This document shows positions 28,155-39,693 of a stretch of DNA of 64,000 nt, piece by piece; within the stretch, counting starts at the first letter, position 1, and each line of letters starts with the position of its first letter. The DNA is from Vibrio taketomensis (lineage in GTDB: Bacteria > Pseudomonadota > Gammaproteobacteria > Enterobacterales > Vibrionaceae), in the NCBI RefSeq assembly GCF_009938165.1, contig NZ_AP019649.1, positions 930,001 to 994,000 on the forward strand, in the 5' to 3' direction. Under the pieces are notes generated by a model. The model saw only the letters and a program-made list of their open reading frames with translations, was not told the origin of the DNA and did not search any database. The position numbers were made by a program, and so were the translations under genes.

Positions 28155-30134
28155 GTGAAAATTTCCTTAGCTGGTAATCCCAATAGCGGTAAAACTACTT
28201 TATTCAATGCGTTAACAGGCAAGCAAGAAAAGGTAGGTAACTGGGCCGGCGTAACCATCAGCAAAAGAAGCTCTTTGCGTAAAGAGCTCGCTGGCGAACT
28301 CAATTCGGTAAGCGTTGTGGATTTGCCTGGTGCTTACTCAATGTCGCCTTTCACTTTGGAAGAAACGATCACTCGTGATTACGTGAAGAGTGAGAATCTG
28401 ACGTCATTATTAACGTCGTGGACGCCACCAACCTAAACCGAAGCTTATTCTTTACTACTCAACTTTTAGAGCTCGGTATTCCCGTTGTTGTTGCACTGAA
28501 TAAGACTGATCTCAATGTAAGTCGCCAAGCGCATGTTGATAGCCAGCAGTTGAGCGAGTTGCTGGGTTGTCCGGTGGTGGAAATTGTCGCCGCTGATAAA
28601 CGTAATGCAGGTTTAGCTAAGTTGGTGGAACAAGCGGTAGACGTTCAAGAGCAAAAGCAATTAGCGCCGTACACACAAGCAAGTAGTGATGCACAAGATG
28701 TTGAAGCGATTAAAGCCCTGGATGCCCAGCGCTATGACTTTGTTAAGCAACTGGTGAGTAAAATTGAGAGTCGCCAAATTAGCAGCTCAAAACAAACGAT
28801 TCATGACAAAGTAGATACAGTATTAGCGCACAAATGGCTCGGTTTACCTATTTTGCTTTGGTGATGTGGGCCGTGTTTTCTATCTCGCAAACATATGTAG
28901 GTCCTTTATTTGCGGATACTTTAGTCGGCTGGATCGATAGTTTCTACGGTATGGTTGAAGGCGCGATGGGCGATGACGTTTCCCCATTCTTAAGTGCACT
29001 GTTGCTTGATGGCATCATTGGCGGTGTAGGCGCTGTTGTTGGCTTCCTGCCTTTAATTATGGTGCTTTTCTTCCTATTGGCGCTTTTGGAAGACAGCGGC
29101 TACATGGCGCGTGTCGCGATCATCATGGACCGCTTCTTCAAAAAAGTGGGTTTATCAGGTAAGTCAATCATTCCAATGATCATTGGTACAGGTTGTGCGA
29201 TCCCTGGTGTAATGGCCACACGTACGATTCAAAACGAACGTCAGCGTCGCACGACTGCAATGCTAACACCGTTTATGCCTTGTGGTGCGAAACTGCCGGT
29301 TATCGCGCTGTTTGCTGGCGTGTTTTTCCATGACTCAGCTTGGGTTGGCACTAGCATGTACTTTGCTGGTATTGCTTTGATTATTTTGGGTGCGATGCTT
29401 ATCGTGCGCATCACGGGTGAAAAGAGCACGCGTTCGTTCTTTATCCTTGAACTGCCTGAATATCGTGTGCCAAGCTTGATGTTAGCAACTCGTTCGACAC
29501 TATCTCGCGCGAAAGCGTTCATTATCAAAGCGGGTACCATTATCTTGCTATGTAACGCAGCCGTGCACATTATGCAGACGTTTAACTGGCAATTTGATGT
29601 AGTGGCTGAGGGTGCTGAAAATACGAGTATTCTAGCAACGCTGGCATCGCCATTTGCATTGTTCCTTGTGCCGCTTGGTTTTGGTGTATGGCAATTAGCT
29701 GCAGCAGCAATCACAGGTTTTATCGCGAAAGAGAACGTGGTAGGGACCTTGGCAGTGGTTTACGGTATTACCAACTTTATCGATACCGACGAGCTTGCTC
29801 TAGTGTCTGGCAGTGCAGATGTAGCGTCAGTCATGGCCTTCATCGGTTGCCGCGTTGGCTTATTTGATGTTTAACCATTTACGCCGCCATGTTGCCGCTA
29901 TCGGTGCGATGAATGCTGAGATGGAAAATAAAAATGGTTGTTTGCGGTATCGCATTGCAAATGGGTATCGCTTACGTAGTCGCATTTTCGACTTACCAAG
30001 TGGGCACACTTGTGACGACCGGTTCTTTGGGCGATGGCTTTGTATTTGGCCTCGTGGTCTGTTTGGCGCTGTTTGCGGTATTAGTGAGTCTGCTGAAGAA
30101 AGGCTCAATCAAAGAGAGTCAAAATTGGGTTTAA
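28155..30134 (+). pseudogene. feoB: FeoB ferrous iron transport protein, broken by several indels
   Basis: FeoB is an inner-membrane Fe(II) transporter with an N-terminal GTPase domain. The GTG start at 28155 follows GGAGAG. G1 ([10 protein letters not shown]), G3 (DLPG) and G4 (NKTD) are present, and the gate motifs GTGCAIPGV and MPCGAKLPV are seen. The frame breaks several times: near 28398 a G is missing ([12 protein letters not shown] expected); near 28853 a T (LPIFALVMW); around 29835-29845; near 29885-29895, where the conserved FNLFTPPCFAAIG is garbled; near 29930 an A; and near 29945 a G. The last frame ends LLKKGSIKESQNWV. Repaired, the protein is about 660 residues, shorter than E. 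coli FeoB (773). As given it could not be made. Confidence 0.85.
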
Positions 30135-30154
30135 GCTACTAGTAAGGAGCAATC

Positions 30155-30300
30155 ATGAGCAATTTGATCGTAGCACTTTGCATTGTATCAATACTGGTTT
30201 GGCGTTTTATAAAGTCGTCGCCATGAAACGTAAGGGTGGCGGTTGCGCCGGATGCTCGCAAACAAGTGGTTGCCCATCTAAAGCAAAGAAATGTAACTAG
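30155..30300 (+). pseudogene. FeoB-associated Cys-rich small membrane protein, frameshifted as assembled
   Basis: After AAGGAG the ATG at 30155 opens MSNLIVALCIVSILVW, a membrane segment. With one G restored at 30201-30202 the frame continues FYKVVAMKRKGGGCAGCSQ and ends SGCPSKAKKCN, giving 48 residues with a single helix and four to five cysteines. This is the FeoB-associated Cys-rich family, which replaces FeoC in some operons. It starts 20 bases after feoB stops. Confidence 0.75.
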
Positions 30301-30435
30301 AAAATAAAATGTTCTAATTTTCGCGAGCCTTCAAAGCTCGCGCTTTTTACGTGAGTTTCACGGTTACAGAGTTGATTTCGAACTACAATTAGGCTTTTAT
30401 ATCCAGCTTTTAAGCTTTATGGAAATGAGGTGTCT

Positions 30436-32144
30436 ATGTCCCAAAGCTTCGCTCCAATTTGATTAGGCCATTTTCTTTTTTCTGCAACTTATTGTTGCTT
30501 CCAATGCTCGCCTTTTGGCTTTCTTTTTCAGCGGTTGCTCAAACTGATACCGCGGCGACGCCTCCTCAGCAGGCTGAGCCTCAACATTCAAAAGCTGAAC
30601 TTGCGATTGCATCAATCAATCAAGATATTGCGGATTTATCAAAAAGCTTAGCGACCGCAACAGGTGATGAACGTGATGCGATTCAATTACAGTTGTTCCA
30701 AAAAAATGAGGATCTACGTAGTCAGTTAGCGATTGCGGTCAATGATAAGAGCTTGAGTGAACCTGTCCTTAAACAACAGATTCAGCAACAAATCAAATAC
30801 GCGCAAAGCGCGCGTAAGTATCTTGATAATAAAATAAAAGAGCTTAATGAGCAGATTAACGAAGCGAAACCAGAAGATAAGTTAGCTCTGATTAATCAGT
30901 ATCGAGAGTTACAGCATTATTTAGACACTACGTACCATGCGAGTTGGCAAAACATTACGTGGCTAAAACAGCTCGATAAGCCAGATGCGAAGCTCGAAGC
31001 TCAACTTAAAGAAGAAACGAATACTCGTTTGCGCTTATTATCGGCATCGGTGGAATACCTTGATCAGCAGCATGATTTTACCGCTACTCAATTAGCGACC
31101 AGCCCAGAGTCGGAAAAGGCAGCCATTCAACTCAACCAATTGATCATCAAACAGCGCTTAGATATTGCCACCAAGAGCATGCGTGATTTGATTTCAATTG
31201 GCAGTGATTTGGGGCTTGAGACCGCCGACTACAAACGCTTGGCATTTGAGGTGACTGGCAACATCACTCACGATCTACTCAACGCGAAAGTGATGTGGGC
31301 GATCGTCAGCAGTTGGTCGACCAACGCCTTTGATTGGCTAGTAGAGAATGCGCCTCAGCACGTATTCCAGTTGATGGTGTTTGCACTTATCTTGCTGATC
31401 ACCAAAGGCATTGCGGGAATTGCGCGCAAAATCGTGTCTAAAACGGTATCCACCAAGAATCTGAAAATGTCGCAATTGATGCAGGATTTCTTTGTCTCGA
31501 TGTCGAGCAAAGCTGTGTGGGTTGTCGGTATTATGGTTGGCCTATCTCAGCTGGGTTTAAATCTCGCGCCAATCCTGACCGGTTTCGGTATTGCCGGTGT
31601 GATTATCGGTTTTGCCTTGCAAGACACCTTATCTAATTTCGCTGCAGGTATGATGCTACTTATTTATCGTCCATTTGATGTCGGTGACTTCGTGTATGCG
31701 GGTGGGGTAGATGGCAAGGTGAGCCATATGAGCCTGGTGAGCACGACTATTCGCACCTTTGATAACCAAATCATCATGGTGCCAAACAGTAAGATTTGGG
31801 GCGATGTAATTAAGAACGTTACGCATGAGCGTATTCGCCGTGTCGACATGGTATTTGGTATCGGTTACAGCGATGATCTATTACTTGCTGAGTCTGTACT
31901 AACGGACATCGTTACTTCACATCCAGCTGTTCTGCGTGCGCCTGAGCCAATGATTAAAGTTCATACACTCAATACGTCTTCGATTGATTTTATTGTTCGT
32001 CCTTGGGTTAAAACCGATGACTATTGGGATGTGTACTGGGATGTGACTAAAGAAGTGAAGCTACGTTTTGACCGCGAAGGCATTTCGATTCCATTCCCAC
32101 AACAGGACGTGCATTTGCATATGGTTGACAAAAAAGACGCTTAA
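30436..32144 (+). CDS. MscS-family mechanosensitive ion channel (start region frameshifted)
   Basis: This inner-membrane channel opens on membrane tension. It has an N-terminal signal-like hydrophobic stretch, a periplasmic helical domain rich in glutamine and lysine (about residues 40-250, coiled-coil-like), membrane helices from about 300, and the MscS pore and beta domain (GFGIAGVIIGFALQDTLSNF, then YRPFDVGDFVYAGG). The likely start is the ATG at 30436, after GAGGTG. It reads MSQSFAPI and then hits a stop because one T seems to be lost at 30458-30460; the long frame is open from 30459. Repaired, it has about 569 residues. The substrate preference is unknown. Confidence 0.85.
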
Positions 32145-32165
32145 CCACAGATAACGCTTTAACAA

Positions 32166-32200
32166 AAAGCCCATCATTATGTAAGTAATGATGGGCTTTC
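32166..32200. terminator. Bidirectional terminator between mscS-like gene and BCCT gene
   Basis: AAAGCCCATCATTA and TAATGATGGGCTTT pair around TGTAAG, giving T-runs on both strands. Confidence 0.85.
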
Positions 32201-32292
32201 ACTTATGTAAGAAGAATAACTTGATGGATAATATTCAACTTAAACATTCAATATCGATCTCAGATGATACCTGACCACCTGAGGTCAATTGC

Positions 32293-34173
32293 TTAGCTGG
32301 GAACGATGTTGTTGAAATCAATTCTAGCTTGTTGCGATAGCTCAGAGGCAGTTTGCTTAAACTCTTGCGCCTTAGCCACGTTATCTTGCGCTTGCTGTAG
32401 CGCGTCTTGTAGTTCCTGAGGCAGTTGATGCTCTTCATTGAATGCATCAACGCTATGCTCTAGCGCGTAAGCACGAATCAGTTTACGCACCTTCATCAGT
32501 TCAGCCATTGCCAAACGCTCAGCTTCTGCAGCCTCTTGCGCGGCATCACGCGCTTTTTCGAACTTAGCCAAGGCAATACCTTCGGTCGACCAAGGATCGA
32601 TTTCTGGTAGTTCTTCGATATTGATGGTTGGTTCAACATAATCTTCTTGATGGCGGAGGTCGAGCGTAGTCGCGCGTACTGCCGATACCATCAACATGAC
32701 TGCAATCCCAAGCAATGGCAAACCACCAACAATAGCTGCGGTTTGTAGCGTGCTCAAGCCGCCCATAAACATCAGCACTGCAGGTAGGAATGATAATGCA
32801 AACGCCCAGAACATGCGGTTCCAGCGCATTGGCTCTTCTGTGACATCATTTTGCACCACAGAAGCTAGAATGTAGGAGATTGAGTCAAAGGTCGTCGCGG
32901 TAAAGATAATACATAGCACGGTAAAGGCGGCAATCACTACCGTACCCATTGGCAGAGCTTCAAGCATTGAGAATATTGCTTTAGTTGCGCCTTCTGCATT
33001 AAGAATGCCGACCACGTCCAATTCACCAGAAAGTTGCAGTGATAGACCGTAGTTGCCAAGCACCATAAAGAACAGGAAGCAGCCGAGCGAGCCAAAGAAG
33101 ATGGAGCCCGAAACCATTTGTTTAATTGTGCGTCCGCGTGAAATACGCGCCACGAACAAACCCATGCTTGGTGCAAATACCAGCCACCATGCCCAGTAGA
33201 AAATGGTCCAATCTTGAGGGAAGTGAGTATCATCGAATGAGCCATAGCCACCAAACGGTTCTGCCCAAGTTGCCATCACGAAGAAGTTAGACAGCATGCG
33301 ACCGAGTGAATCCAAACCTGTTTCAAGTATGAAAATGGTTGGTCCAACAATCAGCACAAAAGCGAGTAACCCCATTGCGCCCCAGAAGTTAATGTTACTG
33401 AGGAACTTAATGCCTTTCTCAAGTCCAGCATAAGAAGAGTAAGCGAAAATCGCGGTACAAAGCAGCAGTACCATTACTTGGCTAAACGTGTTTTTTGGTA
33501 AGCCAAATAAGTAGTTCAAGCCCTCACCAATCAAAGGTGCAGCTAAACCTAAGCTGGTGGCCGCGCCACCCAGTAGACCAAAAATGAACAGCACGTCGAC
33601 GATTTTACCCAACGCACCTTTACTGCGTGTTTCGCCTAATACTGGCATCAGTGCGCTAGACACTTTTAATGCAGGCTGCTTACGCACATAGTAGAAGTAA
33701 GCAATGGGTAGGGCAGGTATGAGGTAGATAGCCCATGCAATTGGACCCCAGTGGAAAATACCGTAGGTTGCTGCCCAGCGAACGGCTTCTTCACTACCCG
33801 CTTCTAATTGAAACGGCGGTGATTGGTAGTAATAGGCCCATTCAATGCAACCCCAGTAGAGGATGCTGGCACCGATACCGCCGCAGAACAACATTGCCGC
33901 CCAAGACACGGTAGAGAACTCTGGTTTTTCATCCGGTTCGCCTAGTTTGATTTGTCCCATATCACTAAAAATGACATAGACCATAAAGAAGAACGCACCT
34001 ATCCCGAGAGCAAGGTAGAGGAAGCCAAGCTTATCGGTCATAAAGGTTTTGGCCGTGGCAATCCACTCGGCACCTTGTTCAGGGAAAAGAATTAAAGGAA
34101 TGACGACCGATAGCAACATGCCAATCGCGCCAAAAAAGGTCGGTTTATCGATTAACGAAAATGAGTTTTTCAT
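32293..34173 (-). CDS. BCCT family betaine/carnitine/choline-type transporter
   Basis: This 626-residue secondary transporter has about twelve membrane helices. BCCT signatures are seen in FCGGIGASILYWGCIEWAYY (residues about 97-116, where BetP has a Gly-Met-Gly-Ile-Gly stretch) and in the conserved tryptophan region WTIFYWAWWLVFAPSMGLFV. The Gly-Gly-Ile-Gly-Ala variant and the CaiT-like ILYWGCIEWA suggest a Na+-independent or unusual member. The C-terminal 100 residues are a hydrophilic, alanine- and glutamate-rich coiled coil. Compatible solute uptake is usual for Vibrio BCCTs, but carnitine-type exchange is possible. Confidence 0.85.
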   Translation of the reverse strand: MKNSFSLIDKPTFFGAIGMLLSVVIPLILFPEQGAEWIATAKTFMTDKLGFLYLALGIGAFFFMVYVIFSDMGQIKLGEPDEKPEFSTVSWAAMLFCGGIGASILYWGCIEWAYYYQSPPFQLEAGSEEAVRWAATYGIFHWGPIAWAIYLIPALPIAYFYYVRKQPALKVSSALMPVLGETRSKGALGKIVDVLFIFGLLGGAATSLGLAAPLIGEGLNYLFGLPKNTFSQVMVLLLCTAIFAYSSYAGLEKGIKFLSNINFWGAMGLLAFVLIVGPTIFILETGLDSLGRMLSNFFVMATWAEPFGGYGSFDDTHFPQDWTIFYWAWWLVFAPSMGLFVARISRGRTIKQMVSGSIFFGSLGCFLFFMVLGNYGLSLQLSGELDVVGILNAEGATKAIFSMLEALPMGTVVIAAFTVLCIIFTATTFDSISYILASVVQNDVTEEPMRWNRMFWAFALSFLPAVLMFMGGLSTLQTAAIVGGLPLLGIAVMLMVSAVRATTLDLRHQEDYVEPTINIEELPEIDPWSTEGIALAKFEKARDAAQEAAEAERLAMAELMKVRKLIRAYALEHSVDAFNEEHQLPQELQDALQQAQDNVAKAQEFKQTASELSQQARIDFNNIVPS

Positions 34174-34304
34174 GGTGTGCTTTATCCTTAAAGACCATCG
34201 TTAATCCATTATGTTTTTTGTAAACAACAGGTTACAAATTGATTTTTGTCGTAAAGATAAAACAGGGGAATATAGAAAAGTAACAATTAGCCTGAACAAA
34301 ACGG

Positions 34305-34661
34305 TCAGGCTAACATCAGTAAAATACCACCAATGGTTGCCGCAGCGGAAACAAATTGCCCTGCGGTGTATGAATCGTCTTCCTCTTCTTTTACGACATC
34401 AGGATGATCCATACCTAGTGCGCCAGCTGCGAAAGATTCTACTTTTTCACCAACGCTTTTTTCGGCCTTAGCCCCCTCGGCACTTTCTTTTTCAATCTCT
34501 TGAAGCGCGGCAAGCAGTGCTTTACCTTCTTCAGAAAGCGTAACTTTATTTTGCTCAACCTTGAGTGGCGCAGGGTTTGCGTCCGCTTCTGTTGGTTTTG
34601 CTTGAGGCTTGACTTGTTGGCTTGGTGTCAGCTTGGCTGGCGCCATTCCTACTGGGGTCAT
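34305..34661 (-). CDS. Hypothetical protein with C-terminal hydrophobic tail
   Basis: This 118-residue protein is not recognised. The first 40 residues are rich in proline, alanine and lysine. Then comes KVTLSEEGKALLAALQEIEK, a pattern (VxLS..GKALL) seen loosely in some small Vibrio and flagellar regulatory proteins, followed by an acidic stretch (VVKEEEDDSY) and a C-terminal hydrophobic segment (AATIGGILLMLA). It is transcribed toward the BCCT gene start. It may be membrane-associated. Confidence 0.6.
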   Translation of the reverse strand: MTPVGMAPAKLTPSQQVKPQAKPTEADANPAPLKVEQNKVTLSEEGKALLAALQEIEKESAEGAKAEKSVGEKVESFAAGALGMDHPDVVKEEEDDSYTAGQFVSAAATIGGILLMLA

Positions 34662-34800
34662 AACCGTCTCCTTTAGTGAACCTTAGTCACTGTATCGACT
34701 AAGGCGGCCAAAACTTGTGGGATATTTCGAACAAAAGTTTAGTTTTTATCGCTAACAAAATAGCAATAAGTGCGCCAACTTTTCATTTCAGTAAGTTAGG

Positions 34801-35754
34801 TTATTGCTGACACTCTGAGTTTGATGCTGTCGTAGCGCTGTGGTGCATCATTTTGCGGTAAGCCGCCATTCTGTTTTGTTCTTGCTCGTATCTCGGTGGC
34901 ATTGGCAGTACCTGCAATTGGTAATCCGATTTGGGCTCGATGGGGTCACTGGTGATGGAAATAACAAGCACATTCAAATCTGGATTGCGGCGTAAAATAG
35001 ACGCTTTAATCCCGAGTCCATCTTCGACATGAAAATTGCCGGCGATATGCATGACGAGATGATCAGGATGATCATTTAGGTAGTTTACGATACTTTCTCC
35101 CATGGTTTCATCCCATGTCACTTGCGCGGCGTATTGATTTTCGTTTTGTGCCAAATCACCATGATGCATAGATCCCATAAACTTAGTCTTGTAGGGCGAT
35201 TGTTCGGTATTGATTTTAGTAGCGATCCAACGTTGTTGTTCACTGGGTAACGATGCCACGTAGTCTGTGCCCTTACGACCAATACAGCGCACTATTTTTC
35301 TTGGCGCATTGGCTGCAATGACATCAAGATTGTTCGTTTTGGCGTATTCAATCAGGGGACGATAATCACTGGAGTAGTTTGGCCAAGCATTGGCTTCTTG
35401 CTTGAGGGTTTGCTCGCCGATCTCACCATCTACATATTGATTAACGATAGCCTGCTTATCGCGAGAAAATTGTTCCATTGAAAGTGCAAGCTTAGGTTTA
35501 GCCACGGTGAGCTTATGCAACAACTGGGCTTCAAAATAATGTGTTGCAGGGTGAGTGTGCCATTCTCCCACCAAAATGACATCGGCATCCTCAGCTGAGC
35601 TTACGAGTTGTTTGAGTGTGATGGGTTGAGTGTGCGGTGAGTACAATTGATAGTCGTAAAGCGTATTCAGGGCAGAACTGTTCGTGCTTGAAGGGGCCTG
35701 TGCGCAGCCGAACAAGAGGGTGCATAGCATCGTCGATGACAAGATTCTAAACAT
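34801..35754 (-). CDS. chaN: ChaN family lipoprotein, probable heme-binding
   Basis: The 317-residue protein starts with a lipoprotein signal (MFRILSSTMLCTLLFGC, lipidation cysteine at about residue 17). Its ChaN/EreA-like fold is shown by DVILVGEWHTHPATHYFE, LSMEQFSRDKQAIVNQY and the C-terminal HIAGNFHVEDGLGI. Campylobacter ChaN binds paired hemes and is iron-regulated. The gene begins immediately after a hairpin and T-run on its own strand, with an AAGG in that hairpin as its only ribosome site. Confidence 0.82.
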   Translation of the reverse strand: MFRILSSTMLCTLLFGCAQAPSSTNSSALNTLYDYQLYSPHTQPITLKQLVSSAEDADVILVGEWHTHPATHYFEAQLLHKLTVAKPKLALSMEQFSRDKQAIVNQYVDGEIGEQTLKQEANAWPNYSSDYRPLIEYAKTNNLDVIAANAPRKIVRCIGRKGTDYVASLPSEQQRWIATKINTEQSPYKTKFMGSMHHGDLAQNENQYAAQVTWDETMGESIVNYLNDHPDHLVMHIAGNFHVEDGLGIKASILRRNPDLNVLVISITSDPIEPKSDYQLQVLPMPPRYEQEQNRMAAYRKMMHHSATTASNSECQQ

Positions 35755-35798
35755 AAAAAAGCCTTATTTGCGTTTAACTAAAAGCGTAAATAAGGCTT
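35753..35798 (-). terminator. Strong hairpin and T-run directly before chaN
   Basis: On the minus strand AAGCCTTATTTACG pairs with CGCAAATAAGGCTT (13 of 14, with one wobble) and six T follow, ending at the chaN ATG. It is the likely terminator of rlmA, but the AAGG that should serve chaN lies in its 3' arm. Confidence 0.75.
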
Positions 35799-35853
35799 AC
35801 GAAAATATCTATCAAAGAGTGTAAATTTCTCTTTAAGCGTTGGTGATTAATGA

Positions 35854-36678
35854 TTACGCAGATAGTTTACGGTAAATACGAATCATGAAATCAGCTTCGC
35901 AATCGAAGTGCTCTGCTGTCTTAAGCATTTCGCGCAGTTCGTCGCTCGCTTTCCAAGCAAATGGAGTCATTTGCAATAAATCAAAAGCATCGCCTTGAGC
36001 GAGGTTCATCATGTAGTTGAGCTTTTGCTCATGCTCGAGAGCGAATCCTTCAAGTGCTTCTGCTTCTTCATTGTGCAAGCGGACATCTTGATAAATGTGT
36101 TCACGCAGTTGGAATAGGTGGCGTCCCGCAGGAGTCACGGTTACTACGATCCCATCATTTTTTAGACAGCGAGCAAGCTCTTCGGCTTTACATGGCGCAT
36201 AGATACGAAGAATCGCATCTAGACTTTCGTCAGCAAAAGGCAAGCGATGACTGGAAGCAACGGTAAACTCAACGTTTGTGTAACGTTTGGCTGCATAGCG
36301 AATCATCACTTTAGAGATGTCTAGGCCAAATACGCGAGCATTGCTGTCTTGCTGCTTAAGTTGCGCGGCGACTTCATCGGTGTAATAGCCTTCACCACAA
36401 CCAATATCTAAAAGTTGGTGTTGGGTGTTTTGCAGGTACTGAGCGCAAAGTTGTGCAACCGTTAGCTTCATTGGTTGGTAGTAATCTTTCTCAAGAAAAC
36501 GACGACGCGCTTGCATCATCTCTTTGTTATCGCCTGGATCTTTTGAACGCTTGTGCTGAACGGGCATCAGGTTTACATAGCCTTCTTTTGCAAGATCAAA
36601 ACTATGGTTGTTTTCGCAACGGTAAGTGCGATCCGCGAAAGCAAGAGGGAGATGGCAAAGTGGACATTGATAAGACAT
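35854..36678 (-). CDS. rlmA: 23S rRNA (guanine(745)-N1)-methyltransferase
   Basis: RlmA methylates N1 of G745 in hairpin 35 of 23S rRNA. The 274-residue protein starts with a zinc finger (CPLCHLPL ... CENNHSF, with cysteines and a histidine near residues 5-25). The SAM-binding motif LLDIGCGEGYYTDEV is near residue 90, and SSHRLPFADESLDAIL follows. Its place next to a ChaN gene and yeaD gives no further hint. Confidence 0.92.
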   Translation of the reverse strand: MSYQCPLCHLPLAFADRTYRCENNHSFDLAKEGYVNLMPVQHKRSKDPGDNKEMMQARRRFLEKDYYQPMKLTVAQLCAQYLQNTQHQLLDIGCGEGYYTDEVAAQLKQQDSNARVFGLDISKVMIRYAAKRYTNVEFTVASSHRLPFADESLDAILRIYAPCKAEELARCLKNDGIVVTVTPAGRHLFQLREHIYQDVRLHNEEAEALEGFALEHEQKLNYMMNLAQGDAFDLLQMTPFAWKASDELREMLKTAEHFDCEADFMIRIYRKLSA

Positions 36679-36749
36679 AACAAGCTCAACGAATGAATTT
36701 AGGTCGCAGAGTCTAGCAAGAAAGGGCGGTTGGCAAAAGTAAAAAGCAA

Positions 36750-36772
36750 AGAGCCAGCAATGGGGCTGGCTC
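36750..36772 (-). terminator. Terminator after yeaD
   Basis: AGAGCCAGC and GCTGGCTCT pair, and the minus strand then reads TTGCTTTTTAC. Confidence 0.7.
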
Positions 36773-36797
36773 TATTCGCTGTAGAATCAAGCGATGA

Positions 36798-37682
36798 TTA
36801 CTTTGCAGAGATCACCGTTGATAGGATATGGCTTTCACCTGGCTGAAGCGTGATGCCATCTTTGATGCTTGGTGCGTGAACGGTGGATTCAACACACATC
36901 ATGGTTTTGTAACCATCGTTTGGCATGTCTGCCATTTGTGTGGCAATTTCTACCCAAGGGTTCCATAGCACAGCAGCGTTGTGACCTTGGTTAGTGATGC
37001 TTAGCGTACGATCAAACCCTTTGTCTGCAACGTTGATCACGGCTTCTGGTTGGGTGTAAACGCGGTCGATACCAGCGGTTAATTCCAGCGTGTCACCACC
37101 TTGGCATACAAGGTTACTTTGCAGGCTATCAATGTAGCTGCTGCCCATGCCGGTGATTTGTGTTTGCTCGATATCAGCCACATTTAGGTAGGTATGCAGA
37201 GCGCCTGAGAAGGTCCACTCCTCATCATCGATGTTTAGCACTTTTAGACTAACTTTAAGCTCATCACCCACCTCAACCACCAAGCGCACATCAAACATAT
37301 GTGGCCAAATATCATGCGTCGCTTCATTTGGGAAACAAGCTAGCTCAACGATAACACCTTGTTCGTTCTCACGGTGTTCGACTAACTCCCATTCCGTTGA
37401 ACGAGCGAAGCCATGCGCAGGAGCGGCAACGCGACCAAACCACGGCCAGCAAACTGGAATGCCACCACGCAGGGCTGTTTTGCCATCAAAAATTGCCGTA
37501 TCGCTCATCCAAATCAGGTCTTCTTGCCCCGCTGGTTGGTAAGAGATGACGTGACCGCCGAGCAGAGAAATAGCGGCATTGGCTTTTTCATGTTGAATAC
37601 GTACGATTTTAACTTGGTCTTTCTGTGCGATGGTGACGTTGTCAGACAGTACGGTTACGGTAGGAAGAGAAACTAAATCCAT
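36798..37682 (-). CDS. yeaD: D-hexose-6-phosphate mutarotase
   Basis: This aldose-1-epimerase-like protein interconverts the anomers of glucose-6-phosphate and related sugars. The 294 residues show a galactose-mutarotase fold with GGHVISYQPAGQEDLIWMS, the motif RGGIPVCWPWFG, and SGALHTYLNVADI. The gene follows gapA, as in E. coli (gapA-yeaD), and has AAGGA 8 bases before its start. Confidence 0.9.
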   Translation of the reverse strand: MDLVSLPTVTVLSDNVTIAQKDQVKIVRIQHEKANAAISLLGGHVISYQPAGQEDLIWMSDTAIFDGKTALRGGIPVCWPWFGRVAAPAHGFARSTEWELVEHRENEQGVIVELACFPNEATHDIWPHMFDVRLVVEVGDELKVSLKVLNIDDEEWTFSGALHTYLNVADIEQTQITGMGSSYIDSLQSNLVCQGGDTLELTAGIDRVYTQPEAVINVADKGFDRTLSITNQGHNAAVLWNPWVEIATQMADMPNDGYKTMMCVESTVHAPSIKDGITLQPGESHILSTVISAK

Positions 37683-37800
37683 CCTTCAAATCCTTATGTT
37701 GTGATACCAGCCAAAGAAGAGAGTCGGTTGGTAAAGTAATTCACGCTAAACCAAGAGCAATATAGTCACTTGGAAATAAATTTTAGGAATTGCAGATACT

Positions 37801-37827
37801 AAAAAGGCGACTCGAGAGCCGCCTTTT
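37801..37827 (-). terminator. Terminator after gapA
   Basis: AAAAGGCG and CGCCTTTT flank an inner CTC/GAG pairing, followed by T on the minus strand. It lies between gapA and yeaD. Confidence 0.8.
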
Positions 37828-37857
37828 GTCTAACGAAATTCTTCGTTAATCACTACA

Positions 37858-39000
<1,143 letters not shown>

Positions 39001-39189
39001 TTATGTTTTGCACGGATAATGAAATCTTATTCCCAACTATTATCGTAAAATCGGGAAGAGAGGCGTTTTCAGGTCCACGAAAATCAGCCAATCTGTTATG
39101 GTGAGAAAGTATGTGCTACAAAGGGTATTCGACGCAAGTTTTAACGGAAGTTTATACAATTATTACTAGAACGCGCGGGGAGGAAGTTG

Positions 39190-39609
39190 ATGGACAATGA
39201 AAAGAAAAGCTTAATAAAGCCTGATGAATACTGGCGTGAGCGCCTGAGTGAAGAGGAGTTTCGCGTTTGTCGTATGCAGGGCACTGAAGCGCCATTTAGT
39301 GGTACGCTCTTACATAATCGAGCGACCGGCACCTATAATTGTACCTGTTGTGAAACAGCCTTATTTCATTCTGGAAACAAATTTGATTCGGGTTGCGGCT
39401 GGCCGAGTTTTGACGCGCCGATTGATGACCAAGCAATTCGTTATTTGAAAGATCTAAGTCACGGAATGGTGAGAACTGAGATCCGTTGCGCAGTTTGTGA
39501 TAGCCATCTTGGTCACGTTTTTCCGGATGGCCCTCCGACAACCGGGGAAAGATTCTGCGTTAACTCTGTGTCGTTAATTTTCAACAATCTACAAAAAAGC
39601 GGTGATTAA
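39190..39609 (+). CDS. msrB: Peptide-methionine (R)-S-oxide reductase MsrB
   Basis: MsrB repairs the R form of methionine sulfoxide. The 139-residue protein shows zinc cysteines in CTCCETALF and CAVCDSHLG, the segment [10 protein letters not shown], and the active cysteine in [21 protein letters not shown] precedes the ATG at 39190. It is divergent from gapA, as in E. coli. Confidence 0.94.
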   Translation: MDNEKKSLIKPDEYWRERLSEEEFRVCRMQGTEAPFSGTLLHNRATGTYNCTCCETALFHSGNKFDSGCGWPSFDAPIDDQAIRYLKDLSHGMVRTEIRCAVCDSHLGHVFPDGPPTTGERFCVNSVSLIFNNLQKSGD

Positions 39610-39693
39610 ATCACCGCAATTTGTTTTATCCTTTCATTTATATCTGTCGTGCACGTCAAACATTGTTGAACTACGTAACTTGAGGTTGTTCGG

